From: Sphingopyxis sp. DBS4
GTDB lineage: Bacteria > Pseudomonadota > Alphaproteobacteria > Sphingomonadales > Sphingomonadaceae
Reading direction: 5' to 3'
Assembly (NCBI RefSeq): GCF_024628865.1
Contig: NZ_CP102384.1
Coordinates: 2,801,001-2,865,000 of the forward strand
Length of the DNA: 64,000 bases
The notes under the pieces are model-generated. The model did no database searches, had not been told where the DNA came from, and worked only from the letters and a program-made list of their open reading frames with translations. Shown piece by piece: positions 52,796-61,211 of this stretch (positions are counted from its first letter, which is position 1; every line of letters begins with the position of its first letter). Position numbers and translations under genes: made by a program.

Positions 52796-53275
52796 ATGAC
52801 CCTCTCCATCCGCCCCGCCACGCCCGCCGACCTGCCGCTGATCGCGCAGTTCATCCGCGACCTCGCCGATTATGAAAAGCTCGCGCACGAGGTGCGGTTC
52901 GACGAGGCGACGCTCGGCGAAAAACTTTTCGGGCCGCGTCCCTATGCCGAGGTCGCGATCGGCGAGATCGACGGACAGGCACAGGGCTTCGCGCTCTTCT
53001 TCCACAATTTCTCGACCTTCGAGGGACGTCCCGGCCTCTATCTGGAAGATTTGTTCGTCCGCCCCGCGGCGCGCGGATCGGGACTCGGCAAGGCGCTGCT
53101 CGCGCATCTCGCGAAGCTGTGCATCGAACGCGATTGCGCGCGGCTCGAATGGTCGGTGCTCGACTGGAACACACCGTCGATCGGCTTCTACAAAAGCCTC
53201 GGTGCGCGGATGATGGACGAATGGACCGTCATGCGCGTCGACGGTGACGCGCTGGCGGCACTCGCATCTCACTGA
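52796..53275 (+). CDS. GNAT-family N-acetyltransferase (diamine-acetyltransferase-like)
   Basis: 159 residues: SIRPATPADLPLIAQFIRDL, FFHNFSTFEGRPGLYLEDLF, the acetyl-CoA loop RGSGLGKALLAHL and LDWNTPSIGFYKSLGA. The whole pattern is that of spermidine/diamine acetyltransferase-like GNATs, so a polyamine or small amine substrate is possible. The ATG at 52796 starts the domain. Confidence 0.9.
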   Translation: MTLSIRPATPADLPLIAQFIRDLADYEKLAHEVRFDEATLGEKLFGPRPYAEVAIGEIDGQAQGFALFFHNFSTFEGRPGLYLEDLFVRPAARGSGLGKALLAHLAKLCIERDCARLEWSVLDWNTPSIGFYKSLGARMMDEWTVMRVDGDALAALASH

Positions 53276-53285
53276 TCATACCGAC

Positions 53286-54410
53286 CTAGCCGGGTTTCAC
53301 CATCCGCAGCCTCCGCCGTTCCATCGGCCATTTGGGCATATGCGCGTCCGACAGCCTCTTCGCCTCGGCGGGCGCGATGCCGAGTTCGGTCAGCGCGCGC
53401 ACCAGCGCCTCGGCAGGCGGCACCGCGATGTCGGGCTGCACGCCGACGCCTTCCCAATCCTTGCCGGTGCCCGGATCATAGGTGCGCCCGACCGGAATGA
53501 ACGCCGCATAGCCGCCGCCGAGTTCCTCGCCGCGCCCGAAATGATTGGCCCCCGCGGTCGGCGCGCCGATCAGCACGCCGCGATGCGTATGCTTCATCGC
53601 CAGCGCGAAATGCTCGGCCGCCGACGCGCTCGCGCCCGACGTCAGCACATAGATCTTCGTCTTTTGCAGCCGCTCGTCGCCGTTCGGAGTCGCCCAATGC
53701 TCGCGCGTCACCATGCCCGGTTCGCCCTTCACGATTCGCAGCGAGCGGTCGCCCCCGAGCGGCCCGTCGCCCGCCTCGTCGACCGACGCGCGCGTCGCCA
53801 TCGTGACGAGCCGCGTCGGCTTCGCGAACAGCCAGGGAAAAATGGCGTCCATCTGCTCGATCCCGCCGCCATTGTGGGTGCGGATGTCGAAGATGATCGC
53901 CTTCGCCTCGGCATGGTCGGCCATGAACTTCGCCGCCTCGGCGGTCACCGCGGGGTCGTCGGGAAAGACATTGAAGCGCACGAAAGCGATGCCGGGCGCA
54001 ATCCAGCCGGGCTGCTCGACCGGCGGCTTTTGCGGGCGGGGCGCGGGAACCGCGACGCCCGGTCCGGTGGGCGCCGCGCTCTCGGGAACCTTCAGCCGCA
54101 AATGGCCGTCCTCGGCCACCGCGCGCACATCGGCGTCGATCGCCGCGCCGAGCGCTTCGCCCGACAGCGCCCTGTAGCGTCCGGCCTCGATCCCCGCACG
54201 CAGCGCTGCGGCAAAACGCTTGCCGGTTTCGGGATAGACATAATCGCGATCGAGCAATGCGGCATATTTTTCGGCGATGACGTCGCCGCCGACCTCGGCT
54301 TCGGCCTCGGGTGGGAGTGACGCGGGCGCCGCCGGCGACGCAACCGACGGCCCGGCCATCATGACGGCCGCGGCCAGCAGGCCCGGCAGAAGTCGCGAAG
54401 GACGAATCAT
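53286..54410 (-). CDS. Exported S41-family serine peptidase
   Basis: 374 residues from ATG 54410. A signal peptide (LLPGLLAAAVMMAGPSVAS) leads to a helical part, then the S41 core: GIAFVRFNVFPDD, AIIFDIRTHNGGGIEQMD, and the nucleophile serine in YVLTSGASASAAEHFALAM, with IGAPTAGANHF after it. No PDZ domain is evident between the parts, so it is nearer the retinoid-binding/TSPc-type exported proteins than CtpA. The role is probably periplasmic protein or peptide cleavage. Confidence 0.87.
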   Translation of the reverse strand: MIRPSRLLPGLLAAAVMMAGPSVASPAAPASLPPEAEAEVGGDVIAEKYAALLDRDYVYPETGKRFAAALRAGIEAGRYRALSGEALGAAIDADVRAVAEDGHLRLKVPESAAPTGPGVAVPAPRPQKPPVEQPGWIAPGIAFVRFNVFPDDPAVTAEAAKFMADHAEAKAIIFDIRTHNGGGIEQMDAIFPWLFAKPTRLVTMATRASVDEAGDGPLGGDRSLRIVKGEPGMVTREHWATPNGDERLQKTKIYVLTSGASASAAEHFALAMKHTHRGVLIGAPTAGANHFGRGEELGGGYAAFIPVGRTYDPGTGKDWEGVGVQPDIAVPPAEALVRALTELGIAPAEAKRLSDAHMPKWPMERRRLRMVKPG

Positions 54411-54486
54411 CTCAATCTCCAATCCAGCCCCGGATTGGCGAAGGTGTATAACATCTATAATACGGATCAACTACATTTGTAGTCGA

Positions 54487-54684
54487 TCATCGCTTGCGCG
54501 CAAACCAGACGAGCAACCCGCCGACGATCGCCAGCACTGCCCCATTGCGCGTCCACACCCGGTCGCCGAGCATGAAGCTGCTTTCGGGCCAGTGCACGAT
54601 GTCCAGCCCCTGCAGCATCCACAGGCCGCCCATCAGGATCGCCGCGACCCCGACGATCGCCATGATCGCTTTCACCGCCGCCAT
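54487..54684 (-). CDS. Small two-helix membrane protein
   Basis: 65 residues with two membrane helices (MAIVGVAAILMGGLWMLQG and LAIVGGLLVWFARKR) joined by a loop DIVHWPESSFMLGDRVW. The design is common in small proteobacterial proteins of unknown function. It lies 9 bp after the acyltransferase stop, so it is probably co-transcribed with it. Confidence 0.72.
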   Translation of the reverse strand: MAAVKAIMAIVGVAAILMGGLWMLQGLDIVHWPESSFMLGDRVWTRNGAVLAIVGGLLVWFARKR

Positions 54685-54693
54685 GACCGCCTC

Positions 54694-55824
54694 CTATCGT
54701 TTCTGCAGTCCGATCAGCGGCCGCAGCCAGCCGATGCTGCGCCCGATCGCATAGAAAAGCCAGCATCCGATCACGGTCGCCGCGAGCAGCACCGCAAAGG
54801 ACGGCAGCGCCGCCACGCCCGCGAGCAGCAGTCCATATCCCACCAGAACGATGATCGTCTGATGGATGATGTAAAAGGGGAACACCGCCTCGGCGAGCAT
54901 CGCGCGCCACCGGTGGTCGCGGTTCCAGAAACGGTCGGCGATCCCGACCAGCGCGACGATCGCCGCCCAGCCCTGAACCAGCCGCAGAACCATGACGGGC
55001 GTGACGACCCCCGCGGGCGGTCCCTGGCCCGGCGCGCTTGCCACCGCCCAGGCGACATAGGCATAGGCCGCGAGTGCCGCCACCGCCGCGGCGGGCCAGT
55101 AGCGCGCGACCGCATCGAACAGCGCCGGGCGCACGCGCAGCAGCCAGCCGATCGCGAAGGGCAGCAGATAGTGGAGATGGCTCGGCCCGTCGTCGACCAG
55201 CGCATGGGTTTCGCGATAGCCGGGAAAGGCAAGCAGGATCGCAAGCCACGCCGCGAGCGGCACCGCCAGCATCCCCCAACCGCCGAGCAGCCGTGCGGCG
55301 CCGTCGGCGACCCGGCTCCGCGCCTTTTCGGGCACTGCCGCCAGAACCGCGACCGCGAGCAGCGTATAGACGAAGAGATAGACGACGAACCACAGATGCT
55401 GCCACGTCGGCAGCACGATCCCGTCGAGCGTGCCGAAGCGGAAATAATCATGGGCCCAAAAATGCAGGAAACTCGCCGCATAGCCATGCTGCGTCGTCAG
55501 TTCGATCCACGGCTGCACCGGGATCACCACGATCATGCCAAAGGCGAGCGGGATCAGCAGCCGCGCGGCGCGCGAGCGCAGGAAAGCGCCCGGCGCGCCG
55601 AGTTTCGCGAACAGTGCCGCGCTCGCATAGCCCGAGACGAGAAAGAGCAACGGCAGCCGCCAGCTGTTCGTCGCCAGCATCGGAATTTCCACCCAGTCCA
55701 TCGGCTGCGGCGTTTTGACGTGCCATCCCCAGGGCACGAAAAACATGCCGATATGATAGAGGATCAGCAGCGCGAAGGCGCCGATCCTGAGCCAGTCCAT
55801 TCCATAATGTCGCTTCATGTCCAT
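54694..55824 (-). CDS. Membrane acyltransferase (acyltransferase family 3)
   Basis: 376 residues with about ten helices. Family marks are the N-terminal MDWLRIGAFALLILYHIGMFF (catalytic-type histidine in helix 1), PLLFLVSGYASAALF, RAARLLIPLAFG and the C-terminal FPFYIIHQTIIVLVGY. Such proteins O-acylate envelope sugars or glucans; OpgC-like modification is one possibility. It is divergent from a membrane-anchored LytTR regulator 92 bp away, a frequent pairing. That regulator is broken here, which may have fixed this gene's expression. Confidence 0.9.
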   Translation of the reverse strand: MDMKRHYGMDWLRIGAFALLILYHIGMFFVPWGWHVKTPQPMDWVEIPMLATNSWRLPLLFLVSGYASAALFAKLGAPGAFLRSRAARLLIPLAFGMIVVIPVQPWIELTTQHGYAASFLHFWAHDYFRFGTLDGIVLPTWQHLWFVVYLFVYTLLAVAVLAAVPEKARSRVADGAARLLGGWGMLAVPLAAWLAILLAFPGYRETHALVDDGPSHLHYLLPFAIGWLLRVRPALFDAVARYWPAAAVAALAAYAYVAWAVASAPGQGPPAGVVTPVMVLRLVQGWAAIVALVGIADRFWNRDHRWRAMLAEAVFPFYIIHQTIIVLVGYGLLLAGVAALPSFAVLLAATVIGCWLFYAIGRSIGWLRPLIGLQKR

Positions 55825-56538
55825 CGCGGCGAAACTCCTTTGCCGGTTCGTGCCGCTGCCGCTAATCGGGAAAGCGGCCGGCGGGCGATCCCGGCGGGAC
55901 GAGAAGCGGAGCCGGTGTGACGGACGAAGAGGCCCGAGGGATGAACGGCGGCGCAGCCGGGACGAGTGGCCCCACTGGCGGGCTCAGCGCCCGCGCGCTC
56001 ACCGCGCTGCTGCTGAGCGCGGTCTTCCTCTTCGGGCTCATCCGCATCGCGGCCAACGTCTATTCCTACATCGCCGACCGCGAGGGCGCGGGCGTGATCG
56101 TGCCGCCGACGATCGCGTGGATGCTGGAGGGCAGCAGCCTGATCGCCTGGGCGGTGGTGATGATCCCCTGCTGGTTCGCGGTGCGCCGCATCCGCCCGCC
56201 GCGCGTCGCCCTGCCGTGGGCGGTCGCCATCCACGCGCTGCTCGCGATCCCGGTGTCGCTCGGCCATATCGCGCTGATGGCCGCGTTCCGCGCCGCGCTC
56301 TGGCGGCTGATGGGGCTCACCTATCATTTCACCGCGCCCGACGGCTCGCCGATCCTCTATGAATTGCGCAAGGACATCTCGGCCTATGCCGAGCTCGTCT
56401 TCATCCTCTTCCTCGTCCAGTGGCTCGTCGCGCGCTACGCCGCGCCGCCCGCCGCAGCGCCGCGGCCAGCGACGCTGATCTGCCCCCTTCTGAGTGGTCC
56501 AAAATTGATGATATTTTGGACGACGAAGGAGATATAGA

Positions 56539-56817
56539 ATGCCGAGCAAGAAGCATCGCCCGGAAGAGATTATCGGCAAGCTACGTGAGGCGGAGGTTGT
56601 GCTTGCGCAGGGCGCTACGACCGCCGAGGCGTGTCGTCGGATCGCGATCAGCGAGCAGACCTATTATCGGTGGCGCAAGGAATATGGCGGCCTGAAGACC
56701 GATCAGGCGCGTCGGATGAAGGATCTGGAGAAGGAGAATGCGCGGCTTCGTCGTGCGATCTCGGACCTGACGCTGGACAAGCTGATCCTGCAGGAGGCTG
56801 CCCGGGGAAACTTCTGA
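56539..56817 (+). CDS. IS3-family transposase OrfA
   Basis: 92 residues: a helix-turn-helix (VVLAQGATTAEACRRIAISE, QTYYRWRKEYGG) then a leucine-zipper-like helix (MKDLEKENARLRRAISDLTL). It binds the IS ends. Near its stop, the heptamer gggaaac at 56805-56811 is in the X-XXY-YYZ phase for a -1 ribosomal slip into OrfB. Confidence 0.95.
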   Translation: MPSKKHRPEEIIGKLREAEVVLAQGATTAEACRRIAISEQTYYRWRKEYGGLKTDQARRMKDLEKENARLRRAISDLTLDKLILQEAARGNF

Positions 56818-57710
56818 GCCCCGCACGCCGCAGGCGCTGTATCGACCACATCAGAATGATGATGCCGGTGTCCGAGCGGCGGCTGTGCCGCGTGCTCGGG
56901 CAGCACCGATCGACGCAGCGCAAGGCGCCACGCGGGGCGGATGACGAAGCGGCCCTCACTGAGGATATCATCGCACTGGCCCGGCAATATGGTCGTTATG
57001 GCTATCGCCGGGTGACGGCGTTGCTACGCGATGCGGGGTGGCATGTGAACCGCAAGCGGGTTGAGCGTATCTGGCGCCGCGAAGGGCTGAAGGTGCCACA
57101 AAGGCAGCCGAAGCGCGGGCGTCTGTGGCTGAACGACGGATCGTGCATCCGGCTGCGGCCAGAATATCCCGGCCATGTCTGGTCCTACGACTTCGTCGAG
57201 GGCCGGACGCACGATGGTCGCAAATACCGGATCCTGTCGATCATCGACGAGGCGAGCCGGGAGTGCCTGGCGTTGCCGGTGGCGCGTAAGCTCAAGAGCG
57301 ACGACGTGCTCGCGGCACTGGCCGAGCTGTTCGTCACGCGTGGGCCGCCGGCGCATATCCGGTCGGACAACGGCCCGGAGTTTATCGCGACGGCGGTGCA
57401 GCAATGGCTCGCCCAGATCGGCGTGAAGACGCTGTATATCACGCCCGGATCGCCATGGGAGAATGGCTATTGTGAAAGCTTCAACGGATCCCTGCGCGAT
57501 GAGCTGCTCAACGGCGAGATCTTCTACTCGCTCGCGGAGGCCCGGATCCTGATCGAGGCTTGGCGGCGGCATTACAACACCGTCCGGCCGCACAGCTCGC
57601 TGGGATATCGACCACCGGCGCCGGAGGCCGTTCCATCGCCAGTGTCGCCCGCCGGTTCCGCTTCGCTCCACCTGCGGCCAACACTGGCGATGGACGCGTC
57701 AATGCACTAA
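56808..57710 (+). CDS. IS3-family transposase OrfB (catalytic), made by -1 frameshift
   Basis: About 300 codons in the -1 frame after the slip site. The HTH_21-like part (CRVLGQHRSTQRKAPRG, YGYRRVTALLRDAGWHVN) is followed by the DDE integrase core: first Asp in HVWSYDFVEGRT, second in IRSDNGPEF and Glu in GYCESFNGSLRDELL, with HYNTVRPHSSLGY at the end. The frame has no good start of its own, so the protein is probably the OrfAB fusion. Confidence 0.93.
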   Translation, partial: KLLSPARRRRCIDHIRMMMPVSERRLCRVLGQHRSTQRKAPRGADDEAALTEDIIALARQYGRYGYRRVTALLRDAGWHVNRKRVERIWRREGLKVPQRQPKRGRLWLNDGSCIRLRPEYPGHVWSYDFVEGRTHDGRKYRILSIIDEASRECLALPVARKLKSDDVLAALAELFVTRGPPAHIRSDNGPEFIATAVQQWLAQIGVKTLYITPGSPWENGYCESFNGSLRDELLNGEIFYSLAEARILIEAWRRHYNTVRPHSSLGYRPPAPEAVPSPVSPAGSASLHLRPTLAMDASMH

Positions 57711-58056
57711 CAATCCCAGCGGACCACTCGGTGGGGGCCGGTCAACGCTCGCGGTCGGCGACGGCGCGGTCACCCACCATCTGCCGGTCGATGAGATCGA
57801 GCATGTCGCCGCCGCCGCCAATTATGTGGAAATCACGTGGCGCGGCCAGACGTTGCTTCACCGCGCGACGCTGACCGCGATCGAAAGCGAGCTCGCCGCC
57901 GCCGGTTTCGTCCGCATCCACCGCAGCCGCCTCGTCCGCCGCGACGCGGTGCGCCGCGTCGTCACGCTGAAAAGCGGCGATTTTGATGTCGAGATGGCCA
58001 GCGGCGCCATGCTGCGCGGCAGCCGGCGGTATCGGGGAAATGTGGAGGATTGACAC

Positions 58057-58247
58057 CCTTCTCCCTTCCCCCTTGAAGGGGGAAGGATACGAAGCCTTAT
58101 CGCGAAGCGATTAGGCGAAGTTGGATGGTGGAGGTGACGGTGCATCCCCGCACCGCCACTTCAGGCCGAAACCAAACCCCCTCCGCTGCGACTAGCGAAC
58201 AAGTTCGCAAGTCTCGCTGCCTCCCCCATCAAGGGGGAGGAGCGGCT
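58057..58247. repeat. Paired hairpin repeat module
   Basis: The 195-bp gap after the LytTR gene contains two hairpins, ctcccttcccccttgaagg-g at the left and cctcccccatcaagggggag at the right. Between them is gaagccttatcgcgaagcga, which also has internal pairing. Its style is that of dispersed sphingomonad intergenic modules. No gene is seen. Confidence 0.6.
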
Positions 58248-58248
58248 T

Positions 58249-59766
58249 TTATCCCAGCACCCGCCACGCCAGCTCCGCAAACTCGCAGAGCAGCGGCCGC
58301 GTATCCCGCGGGTCGATAATATCCTCGACCCCGAATTTCTCCGCCGTGCGGAACGGCGAGCGCACGCGATTGAGCCGCTCCCTGATCGCCTCCAGATGCG
58401 CCGCCGGGTCTTCGGCGGCTTCGAGTTCGCTCTTGTAGGCAACCTCGACCCCGCCTTCGATCGGCAGGCTGCCCCAGTCGCCCGAAGGCCAGGCGAAGCG
58501 ATATTGGAACCGCTCGGCGTTCGACATCGCGCTCCCCGCGATTCCGTAGGCGCGCCGTACCACCACCGACGCCAGCGGCACCGTCGCGCGATAAATGGCG
58601 TTCATCGCCTGCACGCCGTAACGGATCGTCCCCGTCCGCTCGGCCTCGCCGCCGATCATGAAGCCGGGGTTGTCGACGAGATGGACGATCGGAAGCCGGA
58701 ACTGGTCGGCCAGCTTGACGAAGCGCTCGGCCTTTTCGCTCGTCTTCGCATCCCACGATCCGCCCAAAAAAGAGGGATCGCTCGCGAGCACCGCGACCGG
58801 ATACCCATCGAGCCGCGCAAAGGCGGTGATCGCCGCGCGCCCCCAGCGCGACCCCATCTCGAAGAAACTGCCGGAATCGAACACGGCATTCGCAATCCGC
58901 CGCATCGAATAAACCTGCTTCGCCTCGCGCGGCACGATCGACAGCAGGGCCTCCTCGCGGCGCCCCACCGGATCGCTGCACGTCGTCCGCGCCGCCCGGT
59001 CGTGGATCGACGACGGCAGATAGGACAGAAAACGCCGCGCCGCCGCGAAAGCCTCGGCCTCGCTCGCCACCTCGTCGTCGACGACGCCGTTGCGCGTATG
59101 GACGTCGGTCCCGCCCAGTTCCTCGCGGTCGAGCGTGTCGCCGATCGCCGCTGCGACCGCCGGCCCCGCCGCGAACAATTGCGACAGCCCGCGCACCATG
59201 ATGCTGTAATGGCTCGCGACGACGCGCGCCGCGCCCAGCCCCGCGGTCGGCCCGAGCGCCAGCGCGACGACCGGCACGGTGTCGAGATTGGCGATGATCT
59301 CATGCCACCCCGGCACATGCGGAATATAGGTATAACCCATATCCTCGAGCGTCTTGACCGACCCGCCGCCGCCGGTGCCGTCGATCATGCGGATCAGCGG
59401 CAGGCGATATTCGTGTGCCATCGCCTCGCACTGGATGAATTTGCGGTGCAATGCCGCATCGGCCGCGCCGCCGCGCACGGTGAAATCGTCGGCCGAGGCC
59501 ACGACCGGCCGCCCGTCGACATTCGCGCGACCGAAGATGAAATTGCTCGCGGCAAGATCTTCCAGCGCGCCGTCGGCGCCATAGCTCCCCCGCCCGGCGA
59601 TCTTGCCGATCTCGCGAAAGCTCCCCGGATCGACGATCGCGTCGAGTCGCGCCCGCGCGTCCATCTTGCCGCGCCCATGCTGGCGCGCGACCTTCTCCGC
59701 CCCGCCCATCTTCTCGGCCATCGCGCGCCGCGCGGCGAGTTCATCGATCTCTTTCTTCCAGCTCAT
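58249..59766 (-). CDS. Acyl-CoA carboxylase, carboxyltransferase (beta) subunit
   Basis: 505 residues from ATG 59766. The biotin-dependent carboxyltransferase fold has GRGKMDARARLDAIVDPGSF, MIDGTGGGGSVKT (glycine-rich acyl-CoA site) and AGPAVAAAIGDTLDREELGG in the N-half. LVDNPGFMIGGEAERTGTIR and VVRRAYGIAGSAMSN form the second oxyanion hole. The family includes propionyl-, methylcrotonyl- and geranyl-CoA carboxylases; the substrate is unclear. No biotin-carboxylase (alpha) subunit is next to it, so the partner must be elsewhere. Confidence 0.9.
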   Translation of the reverse strand: MSWKKEIDELAARRAMAEKMGGAEKVARQHGRGKMDARARLDAIVDPGSFREIGKIAGRGSYGADGALEDLAASNFIFGRANVDGRPVVASADDFTVRGGAADAALHRKFIQCEAMAHEYRLPLIRMIDGTGGGGSVKTLEDMGYTYIPHVPGWHEIIANLDTVPVVALALGPTAGLGAARVVASHYSIMVRGLSQLFAAGPAVAAAIGDTLDREELGGTDVHTRNGVVDDEVASEAEAFAAARRFLSYLPSSIHDRAARTTCSDPVGRREEALLSIVPREAKQVYSMRRIANAVFDSGSFFEMGSRWGRAAITAFARLDGYPVAVLASDPSFLGGSWDAKTSEKAERFVKLADQFRLPIVHLVDNPGFMIGGEAERTGTIRYGVQAMNAIYRATVPLASVVVRRAYGIAGSAMSNAERFQYRFAWPSGDWGSLPIEGGVEVAYKSELEAAEDPAAHLEAIRERLNRVRSPFRTAEKFGVEDIIDPRDTRPLLCEFAELAWRVLG

Positions 59767-59822
59767 GGGCGCGAAGCTAACTGACGTTGACGGAAACGTC
59801 ATGCAAAACCTATCGTACCGCC

Positions 59823-60326
59823 ATGACCCGCCTCATCGCGTTCCCGCTTGCCGCCTTCCTGCTTCTGCCCGCCGCCGCTCCGGCAGGCGAAGCCCGCCCG
59901 ATGGCCGGCGTCGCCGAACCCTACAGGACCGACGCCTTCGATCCCGACGCGGATGCCATGCAGGCGATCGACGCCGCGCTCGCCGCGGCCGAAGGCTCAG
60001 GCAAGCATGTCCTGCTCGTCATGGGCACCAACAGCTGTCACGACAGCGCCTGGCTCGCGAACCTGATCATGACCGCCCGCTTCGCGCCGGTGCGCGCCCG
60101 CTACGACATCATCTTCGCCGACATCGGGATGCCGCACGCCGGACTCGTCCGGCACCCCGAGGTGCCGAAGCGCTTTCATTTCCGTATCAAGGGCACCCCG
60201 ACGGTCGCGATCCTCGACACCGGTGGCCATGTCCTCAATCGCAAGACGGCGCCCAAATGGCGCAATGCCGCGAGCCGCAGCGACGATGAAATCTATGCCG
60301 AACTGATGGAAGAGGAAGAGCAATGA
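59823..60326 (+). CDS. Exported thioredoxin-fold protein with a CxxS site
   Basis: 167 residues from ATG 59823, where the signal peptide MTRLIAFPLAAFLLLPAAAP begins. The thioredoxin-like fold (KHVLLVMGTNSCHDSAWLA) and the cis-proline region (FRIKGTPTVAILDTGGHVL) are clear. The usual CxxC is CHDS, with only the first cysteine, so it could trap or isomerise disulfides but not oxidise in the normal way. It overlaps the next gene by four bases. Confidence 0.85.
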   Translation: MTRLIAFPLAAFLLLPAAAPAGEARPMAGVAEPYRTDAFDPDADAMQAIDAALAAAEGSGKHVLLVMGTNSCHDSAWLANLIMTARFAPVRARYDIIFADIGMPHAGLVRHPEVPKRFHFRIKGTPTVAILDTGGHVLNRKTAPKWRNAASRSDDEIYAELMEEEEQ

Positions 60327-61096
60327 CCGATTTGAATCTCACGGGCCGCACCGCGCTGGTCACCGGCGCATCGCGCGGCATCGGCCGCGGCATCGCGCTT
60401 GCGCTCGCCGGGGCAGGCGCCGACGTCGCGGTCAATTACACCCGCGATGGCGAGGCCGCCGCCGAAACCGTCGCCGCCATCACCGCGCTCGGCCGCAAGG
60501 CCAAGGCCTATCAGGCATCGGTCGCCGACGAGGACGCCTCCGCCGCGATGATCGCCGCGCTCGCGGCCGACTTCGGCCCGCTGTCGATCCTGATCAATAA
60601 TGCGGGCGTCGCCAGCCGCGGCAAGGCCGTCGCCGACACCGACGCCGCCGAGGTCGAGAAATTGCTCGCGATCCACGCGGTCGGCGCGCACCGCCTGTCG
60701 CGCCTCGCGCTGCCGCAGCTTCGCCAGCATGATCGCAGCGACATCATCGTCATCTCGAGCGTCGCGACGCTCGGCCACGCCGCGAACGGCGCGCCCTATA
60801 ATATGGCGAAGGCAGCGGGCGAGGCGCTGGCGCTGACGCTCGCCAAGGAGGAGGTCCGAAACGGCGTCCGCGTCAACATCGTCGCGCCGTCGCTGACCGT
60901 CAGCGACATGGGCGAACGCCTCGCGCGCGCGATTACCGGCGGCGACATCCACGATCTCGACGCGCGATTCCCGTTCGGCCGCGTTTCCACCCCCGACGAT
61001 GTCGCCGCGGCGGTGCTCTGGTTCGTGTCGGACGCTAACCCCTATTGCTCGGGACAGAAACTCAACATCGACGGCGCCGGGCAGGCGCGCTTTTGA
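60323..61096 (+). CDS. Short-chain dehydrogenase/reductase
   Basis: 257 residues of the classical type: NAD(P) loop ALVTGASRGIGRGIALALA, DVAVNYTRDGEAA, INNAGVASRG, catalytic Ser in IVISSVATLGHAANG, and Tyr/Lys in APYNMAKAAGEAL. Here the position of the usual YxxxK is YNMAK, which fits. It ends near PYCSGQKLNIDGAG. FabG-like; the substrate is unknown. It is coupled (ATGA) to the thioredoxin-like gene. Confidence 0.92.
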   Translation: MTDLNLTGRTALVTGASRGIGRGIALALAGAGADVAVNYTRDGEAAAETVAAITALGRKAKAYQASVADEDASAAMIAALAADFGPLSILINNAGVASRGKAVADTDAAEVEKLLAIHAVGAHRLSRLALPQLRQHDRSDIIVISSVATLGHAANGAPYNMAKAAGEALALTLAKEEVRNGVRVNIVAPSLTVSDMGERLARAITGGDIHDLDARFPFGRVSTPDDVAAAVLWFVSDANPYCSGQKLNIDGAGQARF

Positions 61097-61103
61097 AAGG
61101 CCC

Positions 61104-61186
61104 CGTCATTGCGAGCGGCGAAGCCGCGTGGCAATCCAGAGCGGGCATAAGCCGCCCTGGATTGCTTCGCTCCGCTCGCAATGACG
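61104..61186. repeat. Palindromic repeat (cgtcattgcgag family)
   Basis: The outer arms cgtcattgcgagcg and cgctcgcaatgacg match exactly. The inner arms (gcaatccagagcgg with ccgccctggattgc) pair with few mismatches. It is related to the perfect copy at 42276-42352 but has diverged inside. Confidence 0.85.
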
Positions 61187-61211
61187 ATTCAATGAAGATG
61201 AGATCGATCGC

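Larger units (their letters stand above)
56476..57744 (+). mobile_element. Complete IS3-family insertion sequence (1269 bp)
   Basis: The ends are imperfect inverted repeats: left tgatctgccccct...gagtggtcc and, on the other strand, tgaccggccccca...gagtggtcc. The target acgc is duplicated (56472-56475 and 57745-57748). The 4-bp duplication and the protein type suit the IS407 group of the family. Two overlapping transposase frames are intact, so the element should be active. A 675-bp left part of the same element lies at 31902-32576 in the same orientation. Confidence 0.95.
55917..58053 (+). pseudogene. Membrane-anchored LytTR regulator gene interrupted by an IS
   Basis: Part 1 (GTG 55917 to 56475) encodes four membrane helices, among them ALTALLLSAVFLFGLIRIA and YAELVFILFLVQWLVARYA. 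Part 2 (57749-58053) encodes a LytTR DNA-binding domain: VDEIEHVAAAANYVEITW, FVRIHRSRLVRRDAV and MLRGSRRYRGNV. Removing the IS and one 4-base target copy joins them in frame (acg-ctc-gcg-gtc) to a 287-residue protein. Uninterrupted, it would bind DNA from the membrane; now the DNA-binding part lacks its own start and anchor. It probably controlled the divergent acyltransferase gene. Confidence 0.9.

Noticed and set aside
31902..56475. A composite transposon
   Set aside because: The left copy lacks its right end and the cargo is core metabolism, so two independent insertions or a recombination scar are more likely.
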